Source: Caryophanon tenue (lineage in GTDB: Bacteria; Bacillota; Bacilli; Bacillales_A; Planococcaceae). From it: 64,000 nucleotides of DNA. Positions 52,249-61,975 of the stretch are shown one piece after another. The position numbers were made by a program, and so were the translations under genes. Location: NCBI RefSeq assembly GCF_001700315.1, contig NZ_MASJ01000014.1, forward strand, positions 1 to 64,000. Direction: 5' to 3'. Below the pieces are notes generated by a model that worked only from the letters and a program-made list of their open reading frames with translations, made no database searches and was not told where the DNA came from. Position 1 is the stretch's first letter. Each line of letters begins with the position of its first letter.

Positions 52249-55200
52249 TTGCTTTACGGATATACAGTTTGTCAGCTAGATACTGATAGCTATACATTAA
52301 CTACGCGCTTTCAGGAAGGGAATGCCTTTTTCGAAGCGTTCCGCACTGAAAGTATTTTGCGCCGCCGTACACCGAAAAATGGTGATACATTTACGTATGC
52401 TTACGTGCCCCATTTGCTATATGTCGAGGCGACAAGCATTCAGCACATTCAACGACTACGGCACGGGCTTATTTTAGATGAACTTGCGCCCAAAAAACGC
52501 CTTCTTTGTGTGTTAGAAACACTTGAGAATGGAAAATTTGCTCCGTATACGTATAAATCCAATGTGCGTTACACAAAGCCTTTTGTAAAACCAATCTTAT
52601 ATGAAGCACTCGATGAACAGCAGTTACATACCGAAGGCTGGTATTATGCGGCACCGATACGTGAAGGACATACATTAACAGCGCTACCGGATATTATTGA
52701 GCAATTGACTGGCTATCGTCCACATGAGCTTCATCGCCTTACACTATTTGAACAATTATTAGCACAGCCAATGACGATGTGTGACAAAGCGCTAACAAAT
52801 GTCGCACTTGATTTACGTGCGTACACACAGCAAACCTCTTTAATATGCGATAGCTTTCTACAACGCGAAGCTGGTGAGGCTGGCTCCTACACGCTTCAAC
52901 AAAATGCCATGGCAAACGCGCTTATTGTCTCAAGCGATCTATTACAGCGTTGTGTAAATGATGCTACATCGATAATCACCGTGACCTCGCTTGCCGATAT
53001 TCAACAACAATTAGAAGAAGCCATTATTTATGAAACAGGACCACTGGCGAATTGTGTCGTCATTATTGGGGACGCTACGCAGTTACAAGCATGGCTTCAG
53101 CCACAATTTATTGCACCGCTTCAAGTAGCGCAACCGTTAATGATTGGCTGGCACAGTGAGCAATCATTTGTAGCACCGAAACAAGCTGTTACACCTTATA
53201 TAAAGACGAGTGAGCAAGGGGTGTATTACGGCTTCGTAGACCCACTTGCTTATACGAAAACACCGCTTGTTACACGCGGACATGTTATGACGAAGCAGCA
53301 ACAACTTCGCTTTATTGATACACCAACTGGACAACCGATGTTGCAGCCATTTGAAGTCGAAAAAGCCGTGATCCCGCTTGCGTCGAATGTCGTATTATTT
53401 CACCCGCAAGATTTTTTACCGTATCGTAAAAAAGTAGTGCTTTACGAGGATGATGCTGTCTTACCGCTTTTTGTGAAACAAGGACCGCTTCGCCAATCCG
53501 TGCATTACGATACATTGCAGCAATTTGCAGAGCAGCCGTTACTCCCGGCACAAATTGCGCCAGCACATACGATGCCCACAACACCCTTTTATCAGATGCT
53601 TGCTACGCATCATATTCATCTCAATGCCCAACAGCAACAGGCAGTCGAAACAATTGATGGACCCGTAATGATTTTAGCAGGAGCAGGAACCGGCAAAACG
53701 ACAACTTTGATTAGCCGCATTGCATATATGATTGAAGAAAAAGGCATCGCGCCACATGAAATTTTACTTGTGACCTTTACAAAAAAGGCTGCAAGTGACA
53801 TGAAAGAGCGACTCATGCACTTACCAAATGGTGCGCTGTATAGTCAAGTAACAGTCGGCACATATCATGCCATTTGCTTACGTATTTTACGAGAACAACA
53901 GCGTACCTTTACACTGTTAGCATCAGACGCAGCTAAGCATTTCCGATTCAAGATGATTTTGAAGCAGCTTGGCTTAACAGAATCACATACACCTGAAGGA
54001 ATTATGGGCATTATTTCAAACTGGAAAAACCGTATGCTCCGCCCGATTGATATTAAAAAAGAGGTAGAAGCGAAACAAGACGCAACTGAACAAAAGGAAT
54101 TGCGCGCTTTATATGATGTGTATAATCTATATGAGCGTGAGAAAGAATCTCGTAATGAACTAGATTTCGATGATTTTTTATTAGAGGTGTATTATTTACT
54201 ACTTTACGATGAAGAGGCGCGCGTGCATTATCAGCACCGCTTCCGCTACGTATTATGCGATGAGTTTCAAGATGTTTCGCTCGTCCAGTACGAATTAACA
54301 AAGCTTCTTGCAGCACCGTATGACCATTTATGCATCGTCGGGGACGATAACCAAACGATTTACACATGGCGTGCCGCTTCAAGTGACTTTATGTTGCAGT
54401 TTACAACACTCTATCCTAACGCGAAACAAGTGAAGCTCGAAACGAATTACCGCTCAACAGCAGATATTGTTGGCTTCAGCAATGATTTAATTGCACATAA
54501 TAAACATCAAATTAAAAAGACATTAAATGTGCCAACAGCTTACCGCCATGCTATTTATGTCGAAGTGTGTGCAACGCCTGAAGAAGAAGCACAGCTCGTG
54601 CTACAAGAAATTCAACAGCTGCGCGCAAGTGGTATGCGCTATCAACAAATATGTGTCTTAACACGCTCAACAACGTATGTCCGCACGTTATTTGAGCACT
54701 TTGTGTTGCATCATGTACCGGTAATTGATTATGCGAAGCAAGGCGAAAATTTTTACGCACATGATTATATTAAACGTTTTATCGCAGCGATGCGTGTGTC
54801 ACTTCAGCCAAATGACGCAGACGCACTACTGCTAATTGGCAAGTTAATGTATATGCCGCAAGAACGCTGGGCTGCAACGATTACACATGAACAGCTACGT
54901 ATAAGTGACACATCACTATTAGAGCGTGTCATGTTACAAATGGCAACCGAAAAACGTGAACGCTATCAACAAGAAGCGATAAAAAAACAATTACACATGC
55001 TACTTCGCTACCGTACGATGAAACCGCAAGATGTGTTGCTTGATTTACGAACAGGGACAATCAACTGCGAAAAACAGCTTGATTTAGATGCAAAAAAAGA
55101 AAAGACATTATATCGTGAAGAATTACGGGAGGTATTCGATGAATTCGATACATCGCTTCGACGCTTCCAATCCATTGATGCCTTTCTACAGTTTCATGCA

Positions 55201-55560
55201 ATGCTTGAGCAAAAGAAGCAGGAAATGGAGCAAATGCGCCAAGACCCAACTGTTGACGCTGTACACTTAATGACCATTCATAGCGCGAAAGGCTTGGAAT
55301 ATGACGCGGTATTTGCGATTGGTTGGTTTGAGGGCATGCTGCCACATTTCAAAGCCTTAGCTGGTGAACAAGGGCTGCTCGCTGATGATTTATTAACGCA
55401 CCAGCAAGCATTAGAGGAGGAGCGTCGCCTTGCATATGTATGTGCTACACGTGCGAAGGAACGGCTCTATATTAGTAGCGTGCGACGTTATCATAATCAG
55501 CAGCGTAAGTTTTCACGCTTCTTATTAGAAGGTGCTCGGCTAACAGCACCAACACCATAG
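52249..55560 (+). CDS. UvrD/Rep-type DNA helicase with long N-terminal extension
   Basis: 1103 residues from TTG 52249 with AAAGAGGTG upstream; no ATG is placed better. Residues 1 to about 455 have no helicase motif and no family I recognise. The superfamily 1A core starts with LNAQQQQAVETIDGPVMILAGAGTGKTTTLISRIAYM (Walker A near residue 478), then TFTKKAASDMKERL, FDDFL, DEFQDVSLVQYEL (about 670), GDDNQTIYTWRAA, LETNYRST, and MTIHSAKGLEYDAVFAIG, ending EEERRLAYVCATRAKERLYIS. It unwinds DNA 3' to 5'. The core is complete, so it is probably active. Related Bacilli proteins are usually about 700-750 residues, so the extension is notable. Confidence 0.9.
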   Translation: MLYGYTVCQLDTDSYTLTTRFQEGNAFFEAFRTESILRRRTPKNGDTFTYAYVPHLLYVEATSIQHIQRLRHGLILDELAPKKRLLCVLETLENGKFAPYTYKSNVRYTKPFVKPILYEALDEQQLHTEGWYYAAPIREGHTLTALPDIIEQLTGYRPHELHRLTLFEQLLAQPMTMCDKALTNVALDLRAYTQQTSLICDSFLQREAGEAGSYTLQQNAMANALIVSSDLLQRCVNDATSIITVTSLADIQQQLEEAIIYETGPLANCVVIIGDATQLQAWLQPQFIAPLQVAQPLMIGWHSEQSFVAPKQAVTPYIKTSEQGVYYGFVDPLAYTKTPLVTRGHVMTKQQQLRFIDTPTGQPMLQPFEVEKAVIPLASNVVLFHPQDFLPYRKKVVLYEDDAVLPLFVKQGPLRQSVHYDTLQQFAEQPLLPAQIAPAHTMPTTPFYQMLATHHIHLNAQQQQAVETIDGPVMILAGAGTGKTTTLISRIAYMIEEKGIAPHEILLVTFTKKAASDMKERLMHLPNGALYSQVTVGTYHAICLRILREQQRTFTLLASDAAKHFRFKMILKQLGLTESHTPEGIMGIISNWKNRMLRPIDIKKEVEAKQDATEQKELRALYDVYNLYEREKESRNELDFDDFLLEVYYLLLYDEEARVHYQHRFRYVLCDEFQDVSLVQYELTKLLAAPYDHLCIVGDDNQTIYTWRAASSDFMLQFTTLYPNAKQVKLETNYRSTADIVGFSNDLIAHNKHQIKKTLNVPTAYRHAIYVEVCATPEEEAQLVLQEIQQLRASGMRYQQICVLTRSTTYVRTLFEHFVLHHVPVIDYAKQGENFYAHDYIKRFIAAMRVSLQPNDADALLLIGKLMYMPQERWAATITHEQLRISDTSLLERVMLQMATEKRERYQQEAIKKQLHMLLRYRTMKPQDVLLDLRTGTINCEKQLDLDAKKEKTLYREELREVFDEFDTSLRRFQSIDAFLQFHAMLEQKKQEMEQMRQDPTVDAVHLMTIHSAKGLEYDAVFAIGWFEGMLPHFKALAGEQGLLADDLLTHQQALEEERRLAYVCATRAKERLYISSVRRYHNQQRKFSRFLLEGARLTAPTP

Positions 55561-55565
55561 CACAA

Positions 55566-55606
55566 AAAAAGCACTGATGAGCAAATAACGCTCCAGTGCT
55601 TTTTCT
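55566..55606 (+). terminator. intrinsic terminator
   Basis: AAAAAGCACTG / CAGTGCTTTTT, with an inner GAGC/GCTC step, right after the helicase stop. Confidence 0.9.
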
Positions 55607-55717
55607 CTATTCCCTACAGGCCGTTTCACGTTTGTTTCACATCATAATTGATGTCATGAAGTGTTTCCAGAAATAACCGTTCAAACATACGCCCTGTATT
55701 TAAAAAGTGCAATAACT

Positions 55718-56149
55718 TTAGTCATTTTTTAGTAAATCACCATGCAGTTTTTCACGCAATGTCGTCATAATATTCGTCAACGTCGGGTCATGTTGTGCTC
55801 CGTATTGGTTCACTTTTTGTGTTAATAAAACCGCTAGCCACACTTTTTGGGAGGCGGTTGCCTGTGTAGAAAAGTGCGTAGCATTTCCAAAACGCTCTAG
55901 CCACTGCAAATAGGCTGATTCTGCTACATACGCCATTTCTAAATATGGATTTACATAACGATTTCGTGCAGGAACGGATAGCACAAGCCAGCTGTTTAGC
56001 GCAACCACCCATGCATCTTGTTCATCGAATAATGCAGGTGTCGTTTGTGTCATATACGCATTTGTCTGCTTCACATCGGCAATAAATGTGTGGACTACTT
56101 GTTTATCAATCGCAAAAACGCTATCTCTTACCGTTAATGTACGATACAT
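55718..56149 (-). CDS. hypothetical protein, 143 aa
   Basis: Start at ATG 56149, six bases after TTAGGAGG. Soluble, helical, with QDAWVVALNSWLVLSVPARNRYVNPYLEMAYVAE in the middle. No family recognised and no neighbour on the same strand. Confidence 0.7.
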   Translation of the reverse strand: MYRTLTVRDSVFAIDKQVVHTFIADVKQTNAYMTQTTPALFDEQDAWVVALNSWLVLSVPARNRYVNPYLEMAYVAESAYLQWLERFGNATHFSTQATASQKVWLAVLLTQKVNQYGAQHDPTLTNIMTTLREKLHGDLLKND

Positions 56150-56323
56150 ATCCATCCTCCTAAGTTAAGAATTGTCTGACTTTAATAAATAGCAAATTTC
56201 ACCTATAGATGCAACTAATATATAAGAGTTTTCTTCCTATTCCTGCTGTCAGGCACAATATGCGACCTTTTCCTATAAAAACGGTATACTAAAGATATGT
56301 ATATTGAAAGGTAGGTAGTCTTT

Positions 56324-57316
56324 ATGAAATTAAGTATATTAGACCAAATTCCCATTCCAAAAGGAACATCTGCTGCAGAAGCATTACATAATAGTGTTGC
56401 ACTTGCAAAGCTCGGTGACACACTTGGCTATACACGCTTTTGGCTAGCAGAGCATCACAATACAACGTCACTGGCAAGCTCTGCACCTGAAATTTCAATT
56501 GCTCATATTGCAGCGAATACACAAAATATACGCGTCGGCTCAGGCGGCATTATGTCGATGCATTACTCTGCCTTTAAAATTGCTGAAGTGTTCAATACGT
56601 TAAGTGCGTATACTCCTGGCCGTATCGACTTAGGAATCGGTCGCGCACCTGGTGGCGACCATCCATCAATTGCGGCACTTGCGCAAGGACGCCGTATGTA
56701 TATGGATGACCAATATGATAAAATTCAAGCCATTTTAGATTTGATGCGTGGTGAAATGTCGAGCTTACCAGAATACCGCCCTGTTCGTGTGACACCTGCG
56801 CATGTACCACTTGTTAAACCATGGTTACTTGGTTCTACAGGTAACAGTGCTTTACGTGCTGGTCAACTCGGTTTAGGCTATTCATTTGCTCAGTTTTTCA
56901 ACGGACAAGCATCACGCGCTATTTTCGACCATTACAAAAAGAACTTCGTTGCCAATGACTATATGAGCGCACCTGAAATTACTGTTACATACGCTGCAAC
57001 GGTTGCTGAAACAGTGGAAGAAGCTGAATACCGCGCATTACCAATTGACTTATATCGTCTTCAGCTTATGCGTGGGCAAATGCCTATAATTATTTCAGCA
57101 GAAGAAGCTGCCAATACGGCATTAACAGAAATGGATAAAATGATGATTGAAGAAAACCGTAAGCTCCATTTAGTTGGGACGGCTGCGCAAGTAAGTGCTA
57201 AATTACAACAAGATGCTGATGATTTCGGCTTTGATGAAGCGATGATTAACGCGAACCAAGCGACACTTCAACAACGTATAGAAACATATACATTACTTGC
57301 AAAAGCATTGTTATAG
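56324..57316 (+). CDS. luciferase-like flavin-dependent oxidoreductase (LLM class)
   Basis: 330 residues; GAAAGGTAGG lies upstream of ATG 56324. LLM-class signatures: LSILDQIPIPKGTSAAEALHNS, TRFWLAEHHN, VGSGGIMSMHYS, GRIDLGIGRAPGGDH and KPWLLGSTGNSALRAGQLGLGYSFAQF. This MsnO8-like subgroup uses FMN or F420-type barrels; in Firmicutes FMN is likely. Natural substrate unknown. Monocistronic. Confidence 0.92.
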   Translation: MKLSILDQIPIPKGTSAAEALHNSVALAKLGDTLGYTRFWLAEHHNTTSLASSAPEISIAHIAANTQNIRVGSGGIMSMHYSAFKIAEVFNTLSAYTPGRIDLGIGRAPGGDHPSIAALAQGRRMYMDDQYDKIQAILDLMRGEMSSLPEYRPVRVTPAHVPLVKPWLLGSTGNSALRAGQLGLGYSFAQFFNGQASRAIFDHYKKNFVANDYMSAPEITVTYAATVAETVEEAEYRALPIDLYRLQLMRGQMPIIISAEEAANTALTEMDKMMIEENRKLHLVGTAAQVSAKLQQDADDFGFDEAMINANQATLQQRIETYTLLAKALL

Positions 57317-57322
57317 CAACAT

Positions 57323-57372
57323 AAAAGGGCTAGGTGTGGAATCGTTTTTAACGCCACACTTAGCCCTTTTAA
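57323..57372. terminator. convergent terminator
   Basis: AAAAGGGCTAGGTGTGG pairs with CCACACTTAGCCCTTTT (one mismatch) between the oxidoreductase and the minus-strand HAD gene. Confidence 0.9.
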
Positions 57373-57380
57373 TCTATTAT

Positions 57381-57953
57381 TTATTTCACGTCTACTGTCA
57401 CATAGCGCATAAACTGTGACCAATGCGTAATGCGCTCAAACGATTCATCACGATTGTACGGCTGATCGCGTAACACCGCAATCGTTCGTAACTCTTTTAA
57501 CGAATGTAAAATTTTCGGCTTATCATCGACATACACATCTAAATCAAGCTCTTCAATAATCGCTAACTTTTCATGGTCCTGCATGCCGCAATAAAAATGC
57601 CCGTCTTTTACCGGATACCCATTATCAATCATCCATTGACGCGTGCGCAAACAACTGCTTTCAGGACGTGCTGTAATATAATAAACGTCATGCCCCGCTT
57701 CTGTCAGCTGCCATAATATTTCTTTTGCCTGTTCATACGAGGGACAATCGGTAAAATATACTTGTTCATTCATACGTTGCCACATCGCTGAACCTTCTTC
57801 ATTCGTTAAACCGAATGGCTCGTGAATTTCAACGCGACAAATTTGCTCAAAAACATCTTGTCCAATATTTTGGCCAAGTTCTTTATTATATAGCGTAAAT
57901 GCGTGTTGACGTAACTGAATTAACGTATCATCAATATCAAATCCAAATCGCAT
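57381..57953 (-). CDS. HAD-family 5'-nucleotidase-like phosphatase (NT5C type)
   Basis: 190 residues, start overlapping the ribD stop by one base (TAATG), so coupled to it. HAD motifs: FGFDIDDTLIQL (nucleophile Asp), YYITARPESSCLRTRQWM (motif II), and VYVDDKPKIL (motif IV). Similar to NT5C/YqfW-like 5'(3')-deoxyribonucleotidases. Its position directly after RibD raises the possibility that it dephosphorylates the RibD product (5-amino-6-ribitylaminouracil 5'-phosphate). Confidence 0.87.
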   Translation of the reverse strand: MRFGFDIDDTLIQLRQHAFTLYNKELGQNIGQDVFEQICRVEIHEPFGLTNEEGSAMWQRMNEQVYFTDCPSYEQAKEILWQLTEAGHDVYYITARPESSCLRTRQWMIDNGYPVKDGHFYCGMQDHEKLAIIEELDLDVYVDDKPKILHSLKELRTIAVLRDQPYNRDESFERITHWSQFMRYVTVDVK

Positions 57954-59044
57954 TACTGCACCTCTTTCTGTTTCGGGTAGGCGACAATTTTTAGATCGTC
58001 CCCAATACGTGTAACCGTATCAAACACCAGATCGAATGTGTCACGCATATAGGCGACATCTTCCCCCGTGACTGGTGAAATCGCGTGTGCCCCACCAATA
58101 ATTTTAGGCGCTATATAAATTAAACATTGATTGCTTAACTGCTCACGCACAAATGCGCTATGTACCGCACCGCCACCTTCAACTAAAATATCGGTAATGC
58201 CCGCTTCATACAAAGCTTCTAGCGTCTCATGTAATGTTTTACGACGAGTGATAAACGTCACACCTTTTTCAATAAATGGTGCTTGCTGCGTAGCTGTGAC
58301 AGCTTCACCAACGACAATTATCGTCGGTGCTTCATCATTCACAACATGCGCATCAAGAGGTGTACGTAATTGCGTATCAAGTACAATACGTGTCGGATTT
58401 TTGCCGTAGCCTTCTGGTAAACGCGTCGTTAAGCTCGGGTTATCGGCTAACACGGTGCCAATTCCGACTAAAATGCCATCCACTTCATGACGGATGCGGT
58501 GCACATCTAAACGTGCTGCTTCGCCAGTAATCCATTTTGAATCACCGGTATGCGTTGCAATACGTCCATCTAATGTCATCGCATATTTAGTACGAATAAA
58601 CGGACGAGCCGTTAACATATTATGAATAAATCGTTCATTTAAACGTAACGCTTCATTTTCACAAAGGCCTACTTCTACGTCAATGCCCGCTTCACGCAGT
58701 AAGCGAATGCCACGTCCTGCTACGTCCGGATTCGGGTCTTGCATCGCCACTACAACACGCGCAACGCCAGACTCTTTTACACGTAACGCGCATGGTGGCG
58801 TTTTGCCAAAATGCGAGCAAGGTTCTAACGTCACATATAAAGTCGCACCCTTTGCTTGCTCACCTGCCATATTAAAGGCGTGTACTTCGGCATGTGGCTC
58901 TCCTGCTTTACGGTGCATACCTGTACCAACAATGACCCCATCTTTTACAATAACCGCGCCAACAAGTGGGTTCGGGTTTGTATTGCCTCTTGCACTATTT
59001 GCTAATTGTAAAGCAAGCTCCATATATTGCTTATCTGTCATCAT
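57953..59044 (-). CDS. ribD: bifunctional riboflavin deaminase-reductase RibD
   Basis: About 364 residues from ATG 59044 (or the adjacent ATG 59041), four bases after the upstream stop. N-terminal deaminase with the zinc site HAEVHAF and PCSHFGKTPPCA; C-terminal reductase with KYAMTLDGRIATHTGDSKWITG and DILVEGGGAVHSAF. It converts 2,5-diamino-6-ribosylamino-pyrimidinone 5'-phosphate to the ribitylamino-uracil phosphate in riboflavin synthesis. It follows the GTP cyclohydrolase II gene, so the two consecutive first steps are encoded together. Confidence 0.95.
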   Translation of the reverse strand: MMTDKQYMELALQLANSARGNTNPNPLVGAVIVKDGVIVGTGMHRKAGEPHAEVHAFNMAGEQAKGATLYVTLEPCSHFGKTPPCALRVKESGVARVVVAMQDPNPDVAGRGIRLLREAGIDVEVGLCENEALRLNERFIHNMLTARPFIRTKYAMTLDGRIATHTGDSKWITGEAARLDVHRIRHEVDGILVGIGTVLADNPSLTTRLPEGYGKNPTRIVLDTQLRTPLDAHVVNDEAPTIIVVGEAVTATQQAPFIEKGVTFITRRKTLHETLEALYEAGITDILVEGGGAVHSAFVREQLSNQCLIYIAPKIIGGAHAISPVTGEDVAYMRDTFDLVFDTVTRIGDDLKIVAYPKQKEVQ

Positions 59045-59048
59045 CTGC

Positions 59049-59789
59049 TTACACCGTCCAGCTGCCATCACGCACGTGACCAGATTTTTGCATCTTCGTT
59101 TCTAAATAGAAGCGGTTTGAATCTGTCACACCGCCCCACAGTGGTACATGCCCATGTGCCGATAAACCAGCTTGTTGTAACGCTTCAAGCTTTTTCGGGT
59201 TATTTGTAATTAATGTTACAGGTGCAGAACGTAACGCTTTTAATACCGCTAATGCCTGCTCATAATTACGTGTATCATCTTCAAAGCCTAGCGCTTCATT
59301 CGCCTCGACTGTATCAAAGCCTTCTTCTTGTAATAAATACGCTAATGATTTCGAGAATAAGCCAATGCCGCGTCCTTCATGGTCCGCAATATAGAAAATG
59401 GCACCAGCGCCGTGCTCTTTAATCATTTTCATCGACTCATGTAATTGGTAGCCACAATCGCAACGCTGTGACCCAAAAATATCACCTGTATGACAAATAC
59501 TATGAAATCGAATTAATGGATTTTCAGCTGTTTGGAAATCCCCATACACAAGCACAGAAGATTGTTGCGCGCTTGCTAAATTTAACATTGGTAAGTGACG
59601 TAGCACATCTTCCTTCGTTACGCCGTTTTCTGTATGTAACCAGCTGTACCACTGAAACGTGGCATCAAAATCACCTTGTTTAATCGGTAGACGTACCGGT
59701 CCAACAACCGCTAGTTGTCCTTCCGCTACTGCGACAAATTGCATTTTACTTAAAATAGATGCACTCAGTGTTTGAATCATATTTTTCAC
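59049..59789 (-). CDS. ribA: GTP cyclohydrolase II
   Basis: 246 residues with CAGGTGA upstream of ATG 59789. Zinc ligands in CHTGDIFGSQRCDCGYQL, catalytic region IFYIADHEGRGIGLFSKSLAY, then YEQALAVLKAL and ITNNPKKLEAL. A stand-alone cyclohydrolase without the DHBP synthase domain that Bacillus RibBA carries in front. First step of riboflavin synthesis from GTP. No FMN riboswitch is visible in the 240 bases upstream, and ribE/ribH are not in the window. Confidence 0.95.
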   Translation of the reverse strand: MKNMIQTLSASILSKMQFVAVAEGQLAVVGPVRLPIKQGDFDATFQWYSWLHTENGVTKEDVLRHLPMLNLASAQQSSVLVYGDFQTAENPLIRFHSICHTGDIFGSQRCDCGYQLHESMKMIKEHGAGAIFYIADHEGRGIGLFSKSLAYLLQEEGFDTVEANEALGFEDDTRNYEQALAVLKALRSAPVTLITNNPKKLEALQQAGLSAHGHVPLWGGVTDSNRFYLETKMQKSGHVRDGSWTV

Positions 59790-60034
59790 CTGATTTCTTT
59801 CATTTTCATATTGTTACGTTAGTAAATTACTTTTCGTAAGTACATTAAAACCTACTCATCTTTTTATTTCAATGAAAATGCTCAAAAATGATACTGTTTT
59901 TTATTGCTATACTAATAGAGCTATTTACGGCGAATGAATAATGAAAAAAGACTCATGTATTTCGCACTAATTTATTCGACAATATACAACAACACTTGTA
60001 TAATATAACCATTCTTGTAAATGGAAGTGACCTT

Positions 60035-61423
60035 ATGATATCAATTGTACCAGAAACATTTTCACAAAAAGCAGATGAACTTGTGTTGCAAGGTAACTAT
60101 GAAGGCGCTCTGCCACTATTTTTAGAGCTTTCGGTATACTATAAAGCTTCTGAAGACTATGCAAATTATGTAGCGATGAAAGCACGCATTATTTTATGTT
60201 ACTTTAATTTAGAGCGCATTCCATTCGTAGCAGACCACGTTGCCGATATCGAGCCGTATGAATCGTATTTAACAGATGGCGACCGTCATCGCTATTTTAT
60301 GGCACAAGCTACCCTATTCCACTATTGGCATGACCCTGAACAATGTATTGCGATGTATGAAAAATGTTTTGAAGCGTCGTTAAAATTATCACTAGACCGC
60401 ATTTTAACAACCGCTTCTAATTTTGCGAGTGTTCTTAATTACAATAAACGTTTTGACGAAGCAATTGAAATGCTTCAACGTGTTGAGCCTTATTTAGCGC
60501 AAGTCGATTTATCGATTCCACAACAGCGCTATAGCTACGTAGACATTTCTTTAGAATTTGCTTGCTACTACGCCGGTCGTCAACAATTCGATAAAGTAGC
60601 ACACTATTTAGCACCGTTAATCAAGCATAATTACGCATATGACGGTTCAACACATGAACATTCATTTGAACGTTACTATGCTGAATTATTATTTTCACAA
60701 GGAAAAACTGACGAAGCCTTTGTCTATGTGAAGCGTTTTATGAAACGTTTAAAAACGCAACTAGACGCCTATCAGTTCGCTGGCACATTTGAGCTATGGG
60801 CCAAAAATGCGGCATCTCTTGGGCGCTTTGAAGAAGCCTATGAATATACAAAAATGCATAATGAAATGCTCAAAAAACAACTTGTCCACACAATCACTGA
60901 AAATGCAGGGAAACATGCAGCGGAACTGAAGACAAAGGAATTCCAACATTTAGCGTTTGAAGACCCATTAACATCGCTACATAACCGTCGCCTGCTCCCA
61001 AAACTTGAAAAAGATTTCGTGAACCAGCCGCAGCACATTACAGTAGCAGTATTAGATATTGACCGTTTCAAACAAATTAATGACACATATGGTCACGCTG
61101 TTGGTGACGAGTTAATTATCGCTGTAGCAAACCGTATTAAAGAGTTGATGACGCATCCACTGCATACATGTATTCGCTTTGGTGGCGATGAGTTCATTAT
61201 TGTGATGCGCCGTCCGCTCGACCAAGCTCAATCATGGATTGAACGTTTACACAGCGACCTCTATCATAATGTGATCGACATTGAAGACATTACGATTGCT
61301 GTACAATCAAGTATTGGCGTTGCAAGTGGCACGCATACGATGCTAAGTGACTTAACAAAACAAGCTGATGCACACTTATATGCAGCAAAAGAATCTGGGC
61401 GAAATTGCATTTTCGGCTTTTAA
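60035..61423 (+). CDS. TPR-GGDEF diguanylate cyclase
   Basis: 462 residues from ATG 60035 (GGAAGTGA upstream); the frame extends to 59996 without SD. Residues 1 to about 300 are TPR-like helical pairs (QGNYEGALPLFLELSVYY, YNKRFDEAIEMLQRV, SLGRFEEAYEYTKMHNEM). The GGDEF domain (about 310-462) is complete, with EDPLTSLHNRRLLPKL, VAVLDIDRFKQINDTYGHAVGDELI and RFGGDEFIIV, so synthesis of c-di-GMP is likely. No membrane helix; cytosolic, presumably controlled by a TPR-bound partner. Confidence 0.93.
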   Translation: MISIVPETFSQKADELVLQGNYEGALPLFLELSVYYKASEDYANYVAMKARIILCYFNLERIPFVADHVADIEPYESYLTDGDRHRYFMAQATLFHYWHDPEQCIAMYEKCFEASLKLSLDRILTTASNFASVLNYNKRFDEAIEMLQRVEPYLAQVDLSIPQQRYSYVDISLEFACYYAGRQQFDKVAHYLAPLIKHNYAYDGSTHEHSFERYYAELLFSQGKTDEAFVYVKRFMKRLKTQLDAYQFAGTFELWAKNAASLGRFEEAYEYTKMHNEMLKKQLVHTITENAGKHAAELKTKEFQHLAFEDPLTSLHNRRLLPKLEKDFVNQPQHITVAVLDIDRFKQINDTYGHAVGDELIIAVANRIKELMTHPLHTCIRFGGDEFIIVMRRPLDQAQSWIERLHSDLYHNVIDIEDITIAVQSSIGVASGTHTMLSDLTKQADAHLYAAKESGRNCIFGF

Positions 61424-61488
61424 CAGTTTCAACTACTCCAGCTCCGCTAAAAACAACGTGAGACAAAACAAAGAGATTGTGACAAAAG

Positions 61489-61526
61489 AAATATCCTTCA
61501 GCAACGACAACTGCTGAAGGATATTT
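61489..61526. terminator. convergent terminator (ATCCTTCAGC hairpin family)
   Basis: Same 15-bp stem and ACGACAAC loop as the copy at 52117, with a T-rich tail, between the TPR-GGDEF gene and the minus-strand cluster. Confidence 0.92.
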
Positions 61527-61654
61527 TCTGCATTTGGTGCTACGCCATATAGAGGACGCACCAACACATTTTCATCACAAATAGGGTTCTGCTCTAACCT
61601 CTTTTTATTTCCATCAACAATGCGCTTCTTATCACGATGGCGCATCTATTTCTA

Positions 61655-61975
61655 TTACACACCTTGACGTTTTTGTCGTTTATACAATAACCAAATAATC
61701 AAGCCACAAATAAGTAATGCCGCTAATACAAGTAGCACAATAGCCGTTTGCTGTAGCTGTTGTGACGTTGTTTCATACATCGACTGTACCGACACATTTG
61801 TAAAAATCCCTGTTAGCGTAGCATCTAGAAAAATCGTGTTACTATAGGTCGAATCATCATTGCCATAATACATGAGCAGTACACTTCGCTCATCCTGTGC
61901 CGCAGCTGTAGGTGTTGCGCCTATCCATATACTGACAATGACCACACAACTTACAAGCCATAAATTACATCGCAT
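61655..61975 (-). CDS. small membrane protein, possibly a truncated YdaL-like protein
   Basis: 106 residues from ATG 61975 (AGGAGACG upstream), overlapping the end of the YdaK-like gene by 11 bases. Signal peptide to about residue 25 (TAAAQ). ERSVLLMYYGNDDSTYSNTIFLDATLTGIF resembles the N-terminal part of YdaL-type proteins (start of a Rossmann-like domain). A C-terminal membrane helix (about 78-100) with a basic tail follows at once. A full YdaL is several times longer, so this looks like an in-frame internal deletion; an unrelated small protein remains possible. Confidence 0.6.
   Translation of the reverse strand: MRCNLWLVSCVVIVSIWIGATPTAAAQDERSVLLMYYGNDDSTYSNTIFLDATLTGIFTNVSVQSMYETTSQQLQQTAIVLLVLAALLICGLIIWLLYKRQKRQGV

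Noticed and set aside
59790-60034. FMN riboswitch upstream of the GTP cyclohydrolase II-RibD genes
   Set aside because: None of the conserved FMN aptamer segments could be found on either strand.
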